Source: Siphonodentalium dalli (lineage: Eukaryota; Mollusca; Scaphopoda; Gadilida; Siphonodentaliidae). From it: a stretch of 64,000 nt of DNA. Location of the stretch: positions 59,701,094-59,765,093 of the forward strand of contig CP136065.1 of assembly GCA_032622095.1 (NCBI GenBank). The letters run 5' to 3'. A program made the position numbers and the translations under genes. The notes beneath the pieces were generated by a model that did no database searches, was not told the origin of the DNA, and saw only the letters and a program-made list of their open reading frames with translations. Positions 49,801 to 61,800 of the stretch are shown here, piece by piece (position 1 is the stretch's first letter; every line of letters begins with the position of its first letter).

Positions 49801-52800
49801 GAATTGTAGGTGTCAGATAAATAATCTAAATCAATTTATAGCTATTAATTAGTTATAGAAAAATGGCTTCATCTTTTTAGACAAAGGAAATACAACTGCA
49901 AACATGTTGTATAATTCGGACAAAGTAGATATGTTTAACGGAACCAAGTCTGCAAATAGCATGTCTGTCATTTGCGGAATGAGGTCCCCAGAGGGTGAAT
50001 TTAGTGACGCTATCCCGCAGTGGGCTAGCATCACCAAATTCACCCTCTGGGAGCCTCATTCTGCAAATGACAGACACATTATAATCAGGCTTGAATGGTT
50101 GTGCTGGGATTAAACAGAATGCTGGTGAAAACGTATGTCAACTGAGCACAAAGTTCATCTATTTCTCCATGTTCTTCGTAGTGGTGATGTTTTTACAGAC
50201 TTTTATCATTTATGAACATTGACACATTGTGAATGCATTGGGTCCCTTTAACAAGAACTGTTTTAAAATTTAACTGTGGACTACTCAATAGAAAACTTGT
50301 GGAAGAGGCATAGATTTAGTAATATAAGCAGTTCTAATTTAAGTAACGAATAAATGAGTAATAAATTACATAAACCAATAAACGTAATGAGACAGGGCAC
50401 TCAAACAGGGGACATATTTACAGACATATGTGACTACAAATGAATACACACATCCTACAAAACATTCAAAGGTTACAGATCAGAAGAACATATCAACAGA
50501 AAGATGTTCATCGTCGATTAGGCAAATATACCTCCAGAATAGTGGAATATTAGGAAAATGTATTCTATTCATAAACTTTTTCGTCTACTATTATACTATG
50601 TAGATAATGGCTGCCAAATAAACCACAGCTCCGAAAGAAATTCCCCATTAATTTCCTAATTAAACAAATTTAATAAACCTTAATGATTTTAAACAATAGT
50701 TGGCGATGGATAAAAAATACCGATATAGTTTGACAAGACACAAAGCATATTTTGCTTGTATGATTCAGCAAATGCCCAGAGACATTCCTAAAGCTTGGTC
50801 CCCCATTTACTGAATCATACTTGTTAAAATAAACCTTGTATCTTGTTAAACTGTATGTTTATTCTATATATCTGCCATATTACTGCTGGTGTCTAATGAT
50901 GAAACTTAGCATCAGCTTGACTAAAAGTGACATGATACAGTAATGTCCTAAATAATCGACCCCTAAACCACAGAAGAATTATGGGAAATTTTTCAGGATT
51001 TAGTCGGAAATATGGCTTGTTGCCATTCATCGGAAAGCTCTCGGTGAGAACTTTCCGATGATGGCGAAAAGCCATATTTCCGACTAAATCCTGAAAAATT
51101 TCCCATAATTCTGCTGTGGTTAAAGGGTCATATACTTTGGGCATTACTGTATGGGTATTTATTTATAAGCAACTCGACAGATAATTTTTCTGCTTGATCT
51201 TGATCCATAGCATTCCAAAGTAAATTCAGAACAAATGCTATATCTACCATTCACAATCTATAAACATAATATCAAGACTGAGAGTTATTAGTTTATCAAA
51301 TTAGTTATATATTACATGCACATGCATTAGGATATCTGAGTTTTAGTTGTGATGTGCATAAAATTTTGACAGCTACCTGTAAAAATATTTCATGCGAACA
51401 GCAAAAGTTATATGAATATATGAGAGTCACTATAAACTACTCTTAACACTAATAAAAATCACATGATAAGGAAGTCAACTGACATTCAATTGGTCTAAAT
51501 AATGTTAAGAAGGACGATTGTGTCATTTAGAAAGGCTTATTCTCACTTTGCCGACGAGCCTGCAAAAATGTCGCCGGCAAGGTGTGATCGTCGCACCTAT
51601 AGTCAGTATTAATTAAATATCAGTTTTCCCGGCTCCCGTTTGCAATGTTGTTTTAGCATGCCGCTAAACGAATTTCACATGAGTCGTCATCAGATGAGCA
51701 ATTTTCATGTTCACTCAGTGAAATAGTAGTAAACTGTTATTCGTATTGAGGCAAACAGCTGGTCTTCAACGACTTCAAATTCCGCATCAAATCACGTCGA
51801 TCCGAGAATGTCCACTGGGTGTGTTGTAAGAATGGCTATGGTGCCACCATCAACACATAGAACGAGATAGTTAGTTCTTCAATGAGTCACCAAAACCATC
51901 TAGCCGATTCTGACCAGGTACGACACATGCATTTTCTTATTTCAAATTCATATAAAGAGCATCCATTCTTCTCTAAACAAAACGCCAGACAATAAAGAGC
52001 GTTCTAATTTATAATCATATTTAACTGATATATCTATATACAAAAAATAGACATCAAATCTAATTTTGCCACTTGTTTATGGATTCCTGTCGAACAAGAA
52101 TCAGGCGACATACACCAGATTCTTCCAGACACTAAAACAAAAGTCCAACGATGTCAACATCCAGCTTAATCCACCAACCGTGTTCACAGACTACGAGAAA
52201 GCGGCACAGAACGCGATTAAAGACATATATCCAACAACGCAACTCAAAGGGTGCATGTTTCACTACAGCCAGTGCATATATAAGTATGCTACAGGCACGT
52301 GTCATATGAAGGCAGAGTATGACGAACCAGATTCAGAGATATGGAACTTAATTCGACGTGCCATCGCCTTACCATTCGTCCCCGTCGACCAGTTGAGCGA
52401 TGCTTGTCTCAATGTACTAGAAGAATGGGAAGAATGTATGGAAACAACAGACCGCCCAATCGACGACCGCGTGACAAAGTTTTCCGATTATGTGACTATG
52501 CAGTGGATTGAAGGTGACGAAGGCCGTACCATGTGGAATCACTATAATACAACCGGCCCCCGGACCACGTCTTCAAAACCAAATATATTCGACATGATCG
52601 ACCACATTAAAAAAGAACAAGCCTATACAGAATCAACAATACTTCAACTGACTGGTGGCGGCAGAGTTCAACCACAGAGAAGAAAATATCGGGCGGTCAA
52701 CGCATCTCTTAGACATTTCAAGAGAATATTCAGGGAAAACGAGATCGACGTTGTAGAATACTTAGATTCAATCGCTAAATTAGTTCGCCATTGAGCTTTT

Positions 52801-55800
52801 TGTTGAAGTATTGTCGTGTATTTGTTATATGTTTGTTATCTCCCTGTATTTTATTAATTATTTTGCATCAATAAATAAATAAAACATGACATAGATTATT
52901 TCCTGACATCAACATTGAATCAGCACCAAAGGTTCCAAAACCCTCGTTCCCAAATTGACAAATCATTAAAAACCTACAAAAAGAGAGGACAAACCATTAA
53001 AACACCAAAAGAAAAGAGGAATAGACTATAAGCGGCAAATGATTGAAGTAAGGGATTATTGCCACCTCGTGCAGGTACCCCCGGAAACAATAGCCGTCGG
53101 CAAAGTGAGATGCTCCCATTTAGAAATGCATACTTGTGCCCAGGGTTGCCAATAGGTACTGGTACCGGTACCGGAGGTAATCAGGAATTAAATCGGTACC
53201 GGTTCTGATGTCGATTACCGACGGTTCTCGGTACTGATTGTTGATTTCTATTAATATACCTCTCAACGAATATAAAGGGTTAATTAAGCAGCTCAACATA
53301 ACGCAAAACACAACTGCGATGGGTTAATGTGATATCGTCAGCACATTCAAACATCAAAGGCACAGTATGCCGCACTATGACCAGTTTCAGACACAGAGTG
53401 TATTTGACTATTTTCTCTCAAAATCTATTCCAAATTTTCGAACTAGCCAATTACAATTAGGCTTACTGGTAACGACTTTGGTTTCATTGGGCAACATCAT
53501 ATATGAAGTTACAAAATGCGAGTAATATGGCCGATTAGTGAGTTCTCTAATTAATTACCATACAAATAATACCGTGTATCCATACAAGCCTACAATGTTA
53601 GCCGGCCCAGTAGTCAAACAGTACATGTCTACATTCGTTCCACTCTGTATTCCGTCTTTTAAAAAAATCCTCCCTTTGCGACTTGCCGAAAATCGCCGCA
53701 GATAACAACTTAACGAATAATTGATGATGGAACCCCACGAAACCAAAGTTATTTGCAGTATAAAAGTCCACTCGATGAGAACCGATACCGACCCGGTTTG
53801 CTGTACTGAAGATCAGTATGGAACCGGTACCGAAAGTTGTGGTTCCGTCGGTACTTTGGCAACCCTGCTTGTGCCATAATTCAATAAAATAAGCTGACGC
53901 AAAACGAATTTGATCTGCAAACTGCTCATTTGTTGCAATATATGACCCGCCATATCAAATCCAGTTGTAAGTCATGATTTTTTACCCTATGCCAATGCAT
54001 TATCTTATATATGCGAGTCGACCATCCTCGCATATATAAGAGAATGCATTGGCCTAACAATTTTTTACAATATTAATAATTTTTTCTTGTATTCTTTAAC
54101 AATTTTATAATTTCACCCATACAGAGCCCCAGACAAACATGAGCAGACGACACTCTTCTATATGCTTCTATATATGTGTGGGGCTCCCTGCAGGGTAATG
54201 GATGTTTTTTATTTTATGTCCTAAAAATTTTAAGAAACATTTATTTAAAAAAAATGATAAAAAATTGTTAGGCCAATGCATTCTCTTATATATGCGAGGC
54301 GACCTATGGTCGACTCGCATATATAAGAGAATGCATTGGCACAGGGTAAAAAAATCCCGACTTACGACTGGATTTGATATGGCGGGTCACATATTGTTAT
54401 GAGTGCAATTTGGCTGCACTGAGTTGCGTGATCCCATAGTTTCCAAATAAACAGGGAAATAGTGGATTTAGTACGGTAAAAATCAACTATAATAGTTAAA
54501 TATAGCTGTAATAGTTGAATTCAGAATGTGCCTGAGATGTTTCAAGTTGGATTCATTAGATATCTCTTACTTACTTGGTGGGCTCAGCTTTACCCAAATC
54601 AGATAAATGTGTTTGGACCTTGTCCACTATAATCTTGTATCCTGTATTGTCTTCTAATGTTCTGAAAAACAGTTTAGAGATGGGACTCACAAACACTGGA
54701 CAATCATGTGGTCATTTTTACACAAATTTGTGAGAAAGAATACAATACTAATTATTTGAAAATTACTATTTACAAGCTATGAATATATGCAGCAAGAAAA
54801 AAAGTTAGCAATATGGCAATATATCTCCTGAGATATGTTTTGAAATTCAGTATATATTTAGTACTAACTAATACCAATATTCAACTGTCATAAATAGGAA
54901 TCAGAAATTTGTGTCTGTCATTTGCAGAATGATGTCCCACAGCGGGTTAGCATCACCAAATTCACCATCTAGAGACATGTCATACTGCTTAGGCCTCATT
55001 TTCTGGGAAGTATCTAAAGTATTCAAATTAACATTGTTTTTAGTTATGTTTTCCCTTCTGGGAAGTTGCTATATCCACTAATTTGCAGAAGATAAAATTC
55101 ATAATCGAGGTGACCAATGGGTGAACATCACCAACTTCAACTGGGAAACTTCAATCTGATCCTAGGTCTACCATAGCAGTTGAGAGCCAAAGCAGAATGA
55201 GGTCCCCAGAGGGTGAATTTAGCGGTGCTAGCACACTATGCAGGATAGCATCACTAAATTCACCATCTGGGGACCTCATTCTGCAAATGACAGACAAGCT
55301 ATTTGCAGACTTGGGTCTAATTGAAAAGGGGACCTCATTCTGCAGATATTTTAAGGCCTGCTGTGTGGACATTTTATTCTGACAATGACTTACTGGATGA
55401 ATATGCTTTTCTTTGCTATCACGTCTGTCATATTTTTCCGGAAGATAACCTTTACTCTTTGGTTATCATTAACCAGTGAAATCTGTAAAGAATGTTTTAA
55501 ACGTCAATTTTTAAGAATGTTTTAAACGTCAATTTAATACATGGAATATTGAAACATTTGACAAAGACGATATCTATATATATATACATGATATAACAGT
55601 CTGCATGCCATCACATGAAATTTAGGTAAAAAACAGGCTGCACCGCCGGTGCTGGCATACCCCACCATGCAAATTCAAACATGGGCAGGTAGGAACCCAA
55701 ATAGTGAAGTGACCAACCGGAAACTCCAATATCAGCAAAGTTTCCTTCAGAATTTGTTTTATGCTGTACGCATGAGAAAACTCCTGAGCAGACAGCTAGT

Positions 55801-58800
55801 ATACCAAAAATTATGGAGTTAGCATTCTATCAGTCTTAAAATTATGAAAAAGGGCCATACAAAATCAGGAAACTAAGGGCCATAACTCAGGCAAAATAAT
55901 GGGGACAAACCTGGTTTACTCACTAATTTCAGATACTGTGGTAAGCAACTAGTACAATTAATCCCGCTTTATCACATAGCCTCGGTGAAAGAGGAATTTA
56001 TGATAATAAGCGTGTATGTTTATGTGCGGGATTCCGATATTTGACCCATTTTGTGTGTACTTTGTATGGACATTTGACCACGTTTTCCGTCGCCATCATC
56101 AATCATTGAATATGGCGGTTGTTTTATTAATTTTTCTATTATTCTACTTTTTATGTCACCAAAATTAACTTGACACAACATAACTTTGATGAATGATTGT
56201 AGAATCAATCTTAATGCATGTATTATGCATGAAAAAGAACCAGAAACAAATTAAATTTAGCGCCGCGAGTCGGCTTCCATTTTCACTAAATTCGACATCC
56301 GGTTACAAGTCAGGAGGAGTAACTCTATCTGTAGGCATTGGAGTGAATAGGGGATTTCCCGCTGGGAATTCCACAAAATAAAACAAGCTTTAGTTTCATT
56401 TTTATTATGAGTCAAACAGACAGTAAAACATGAACAATAAAACCGTTGTTTCATACTTTACGTTTAGACATTTTGGACGGTTATGATGAGAGTTTTATAT
56501 GATATGAATCAGACAGCGTGGGACTATGTCACCGGGTTTAAGTAAACATACTCATCCGTTTCCTATCCATACAAATTAGGTTCTTATTTTAAGCGTGATC
56601 GCGGTGATGCAATGTCGCGACATTGGAACGTTTCGGACAAGGAATTCGAAGCCCTGTCAAAGTACATTAAAGTCCCATTGTAAATGGATTAAAAAGAGCA
56701 CACATGCTGGATTGTAAGTGATAAAAACTAATTAGCTGACAGGCCTATCAGTATTTTAAGCGCCCATGTGGTCGTTAACAGCTTGTTTCTCTTTGTTTGC
56801 TGTCTTTGCATTGATTGAATTACATAATTAACTATAATGGTCTCTCGTTTAAGTGGCATCTGGGCATAGTTTCACCGGCATGGCTAACATGTTATTGCAT
56901 ATTTCTATGTTTATAACCGGTGGTCTATCAAAATCTTATGTTATTAGAGCGTAGAAATTAACATATAATACAGTATAATACAGTGTAAATGGTTTGGTGC
57001 AGGAACATAATATGGTTATAAACGGGATATGTTTTTATCCGTTATGTTAATAAGTGGGATCGTCTGTATACCAAAAGTTATTGAAATTGATTGATATCAG
57101 TTTAAGTTTAATCAAGTTGGACGGACAGACTGAAAAACCCCCCCACTCTCTTTGAGAGCACTTTGGGAGAATAATGACTGGTACTCCATACATTAACTAT
57201 ATATACACATTCCCATCTGTTAGTTAACTACTGATAAAGAAAAAGCAATCACACTGATATAAGATATGAAAGTGTCGATGACAATATAGCTCAACTTGGG
57301 GCAGTCAATAGAATGATAAAGAAGGAAAGTCAAAAAGTTTCAGTAAATGAATTGAATTGTGTAATTGAAATTTAATTTAATTTCAAACATTTCTCCACTA
57401 AATGTGGGCTGCAGTGTGTGCCGATGGATTCAAATGTGAAATCCAAGATGGCCACTGGCAGCCACGTTTTTTAGTGAATTTAGGAAAACATCCTTGGCTC
57501 CTATCTAGAGTTCACCCCAAAGATCCTTATGAAGTTTGGTGATGATCGGATGAGGGATGTGGCCTGTAGATTGGGCCAAAGGATTTAGTCATGCAAAGAG
57601 TAAAATCCAAGATGGCCACTAGCAGCCATGTTTTTAATCGAAAATCGTTCAAATATGACAGCTCCCATCTAGAGGTGATCCTAAACATGCCTCTAAATTT
57701 TCAAACCATTTCTCCACTAAATGCGGACTGCAGGGTGTGCCGATGGATTCAAATTTGAAATCCAAGATGGCTGCTGGTGGCCATGTTTTTTTAACAATTT
57801 AAGAAATAATAGATGGCTTCCATCTAGAGATCACCCCAAAGATCGGTATGAAGTTTGATGATGATCGAATGATGGATTTGGCCTGCAGGGTGTGCCAAAG
57901 GATTCAGTCATGCAAAGATTAAAATCCAAGATGGCTGCTGGCAGCCATGTTTTATAACGAATTTCGGAAATAATCAATGGCTCCCATCTAGAGGTCACCC
58001 CGAAGATCCATATGAAGTTTGGGGTCGATTAGAAGAGGAGTGTGGTCTGTAAGATGTGCCAAAGGATTTAGTTATGCAAAGAGTAAAATTCAAGATGGCT
58101 GATGGTGGCCATGTATGTCATCGAAAATCGCTAGAATTCGATAGCTCCCATCTAGAGGTGATCCTAAACATGCCTGTGAATTTTCAAAACATTTCCCAGA
58201 TAAATGCGGGCTGCAGGGTGTGCCAATGGATTCAAATTTGAAATCCAAAATGGCTGCTGGCGGCCATGCTTTTAAAAAAAATTCGTAAAAAATCAATGGC
58301 TCTCATCTAGGGGTCTCTCTGAAGATCCATATGATTGGATGAGGGATGCAGCCTGTAGGGTGAGCCAAAGGAAATTGTTGAAAGACAGATGGACACATGC
58401 ACGGACGGACAACAAACCAAAGCAACAGCTCAAACTTTACAAAGTAAAGTTGAGCTAAAAATATTATTTTTAAAAGTATAATACATTTTTCCTTAAAGAA
58501 AGCCTGAACACTGAACTATATGGATAATGTCCTGCTTTTGTAAACCATAGTAGGAAAGGGGTTAACTTTTTGGTCGCCTACGAATGCTCTCATTGGCTTG
58601 CTCGGAATCAGTGACGCATGCGCAGTCTCAATATAAATCACTGTACAGATTGAATTCGTCAGTTTATTTTCAACTCAATCAGAAGATTGGCGAGTTGCGG
58701 GGTTGGGAATGGCACCGCCATGGGAGGGCCCTATGATAGTTCAGTGTTCAGGCTTTCTTTAAGGAAAAATGTAATATACTTTTAAAAATAATATTTTTCC

Positions 58801-61800
58801 GCCAAAGGAAGCCTTCACACTGAACTCTATGGATTAGAATGCAAGCCCAGGAGGAGGCACGAGCAATAAAGTTAATAGCCAAATTTTGAGTAAAGGTACT
58901 CTTCTAAAACAGATTGTACCATATATGAACTCTTTAATGAATCTGTTAGGATTATTTACGTGAAATAACTCATATAGTTAAGAGTGCTATTGCTCAAATG
59001 TGTACCGTCCCCTTTGTTTTGAAGCAAACATCCCATGAGGTGCCATCCAATTATAGTTGCGAGCGAACCGAGCAAGTATAACGGAAGAAGAAACTCTTCG
59101 TTCTTCCCTGTGTCATCTTCTTCATCTGTCGGTTCTAAGGTCCCACCCGTCAAGGTCCCATGATGCAGGATCATGAAGGAAGGAGACTAACTCACTCTCC
59201 GCATTAGCGACAGAACGACCTTGTTTTTCTTCTACTGATCACATGTCTCTGAGGTACCTATGCATCACAAGATATCAGACAGAAACCCTGTGATACAAAT
59301 CTTACGCGTATATAAATATATAAAATGATATAAAATATATATCAAGGTGATACATAAGTCAGCAATGAGATCATGTCAGAAGGCCCTACCAAAGCTGCGT
59401 CCATCAATCCAATGGCGGAGCCCGAGCACAGATCCCTAGCATGATCCAATGTATCACTAAATATAGAGATATAGCCCCTCAGAGAACATGGCTAACAGCC
59501 ATAAGCACCGGGAGCTCATGACCAAACACCGCAGGTGACCAGAGCAGCCACCGGGAAAGCAAACCGCTACTCTCAGGAGCCAAATAATAGCGTCTGTACG
59601 AGTATTAATTTTGGAGAAAATTCCCAATGATCACCATCATTTGTAATGGAGACATATAGCAAAATTTTCAATCACTACTATGATGTTCAGCCTAAATCCC
59701 CACACCATTATTAGGCCCCCACGACCATTAGGCACCTGAGAGAAGTCCACGTTCCCAGTGGAATACCCACCGCAATCTGAATTTAAGAAATTAAGGTGCG
59801 CAGACCGTGTCGATATACGAAATAGTCAAATAGTTGTCTCTTCGACAACTGAAATCAGTTCAAATGATGTACAATGTAATCAGATGAAAAACACGGGTAA
59901 ATTGTCACCATACGGAATATTCAGTTCTGAGCCTCTGCCCAGAACATCATGTCACTTTCCCCCCCAAACATGCAGCAGAACGACCTAGGTGTGTGACAGG
60001 TAGGTTAGTGTGAGGCATGCAGCAAACTAGGGGAAGACCCGCTCTAAAATGGCTCGCTGATGAAGGAAACAAATGAAATTATCATCCTCCTAGTAAAGGA
60101 CACACATCCCTTTATAATGTTGTTACTTATTGAATTTTAAGAGCCATGATAGAGAGGAGCTCCCCCGACCTAAGTGGTCCTGTTGAAGGCATGTTTAAGG
60201 AAAATAGGATAAATCCAGCATAGACCGAAGCGAGCAGAGTTGTCAGCATGGCTTCAGGCCCTTATGATTAGGCGGCTGGTGCCATGTGGTTGGGATCCAC
60301 TCATATGGGTTGGTCCCTGCCTGCAAGGAAAGGTCTGTAATGCTAGTCAATGAGCTTCCTCGAATGCTGAGCTGGACAGCGCAAACGTCTTTGCCTGTTT
60401 TATTGTCGAATGTTGATAGGACAAATCCGGCATATACCGAAGCGCGCAGAGTTGGCAGCATTGTTAAGGCCTTATGATCGGGCGTCTGGTGCCATGGGGT
60501 TGGGATCCACTCGGACTGGGTGGTCCCCTGCCTGCAAGGCAAGGTCTATAACGCTAGTCAATGAGCTTCCTCGAAAGCTGAGCTGGACAGTGCAAACGTC
60601 TTTGCCCGTGTTATTGTCTATTGTCTATAGTACAAATCCAGCATAGACCGAAGCGTGCAGAGCCTTGTTAATTTTATTACTATGTGCCAGATAATCAAAT
60701 TGATATTGGTAATAGGAGTATGAAGAGCCATGAGATGTACTCTGTCGGCAAGGCCATTGGCAGTGTCGTTGTGGCACGTGACAAGAGAAATGCTTTTCAT
60801 GTAAATGTGCATCATTCATGTGTGAAGTCTATTGCGTCAGTCGCGGGTCGTGTACCTTACCTATGAAATGTATATCACAGGTAAGATAGATCGAGTTCTC
60901 GATACGTTTGAAGATGGTGGTACGAGTGCGCAGGGCGTGCCAGGATGGCTTGAGAGTTCATAGTTCAGTAGGAAGAAGCCTATAGATGAGATAATCCGTG
61001 GATAGGAAATCATGATCCGCAGCTTCTGCCTTACCGATGCCAGACTGTGACGACCGAAAAGACCCACAGTCTGACGTATTGTGCGCAGACGGGTCGTCAT
61101 CGAAAGCCTCAGACGCCTTGGGGTGTAAGGATAGCATGTCGCTCCCTGCCCTAGCGTCGGAACGACCTGCAATGTCCATAATGGACGACAAAACACTAGA
61201 GGGAGGCCCATTCCGGCGATGGCGCAATCGAGGTGTAAATACCTCCCATGGAATTTTAAGCTACGGCCAACTGCTTGAGCAAAAGGCTGATAAACTGAGT
61301 TCCAATTTTGGAGTTTCCAAAACTAGTTTCTTCTAATAACCGGAGGGGAGGTGGAGCCATCGGACCGGGGTGAGCCCCCCCCCCCCAAATGCAGGTGGTC
61401 CCGACCAAGCTGAATGTCCTGTCCAAGCAGAACGATGGGTAGAGGCCATTGCAGCAGAAACCCCAAGACGGCTGAGAGGCAGGCAAGGCCGTGTCTTTAG
61501 ATAGAGCGTGACCAGGGGGACCGGACCTGCTACCGCAGGGGTAGGTCCACTGCCCTATGCCGAAGTTGCCGTAGGCCGCCCAGCCGGTGTCGTTACATTC
61601 GCACGCGATTTGGCAACTTCAGCACACAGAACCACTCGCGCGGGTGTGGGACCAAATGTCCTGGGGGTCCCAAGTACCCCGGCATCGCCACCGGTCGCCT
61701 CCCCACTAATTGATTGAATGCCGAGGCATAATCAGGGGAGCGTGAACTGTTCCTGCCCGAGAAGAGATCCGACCGAGAAATACTAGCCGGGAAGGATCCA

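Larger units (their letters stand above)
51534..53116 (+). mobile_element. Mutator-like (MULE) element, internally deleted
   Basis: The terminal repeats share TCTCACTTTGCCGACG and its inverse. The direct repeat CATTTAGAAA (10 bp) at 51524-51533 and 53117-53126 fits the 9-10-bp duplications of Mutator elements. This places the ends at GGCTTATTCTCAC and GTGAGATGCTCC; the outermost 6-8 bp of these are not well paired. The plus strand carries a FLYWCH finger remnant and a truncated MULE transposase. It is 1.58 kb against several kb for complete elements. Confidence 0.75.
46371..54574 (-). other. Intron (8.2 kb)
   Basis: Contains TTAA elements (46444-46671, 47364-47633, 47773-48012), a double-hairpin MITE (49947-50093), a mariner-type MITE (50936-51151), a MULE relic (51534-53116), a hAT MITE (53141-53867) and a TIR element (53941-54393). 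About 48020-49940 and 50100-50930 are AT-rich with nothing recognised. Confidence 0.7.

Noticed and set aside
52066-52794. Possible host gene (domesticated transposase)
   Set aside because: It is enclosed by MULE termini and a 10-bp duplication, lacks the first catalytic region and has no good start codon.
57370-58455. Short frames in the AAGATGGC tandem repeat
   Set aside because: Frames start and stop at repeat-unit boundaries and are interrupted in the other units.
61508-61717. 69-residue plus-strand frame, Ala/Pro/Val-rich
   Set aside because: It lies in the GC-richer interior of the DIRS-like element with no motif, on the strand opposite to the expected genes.
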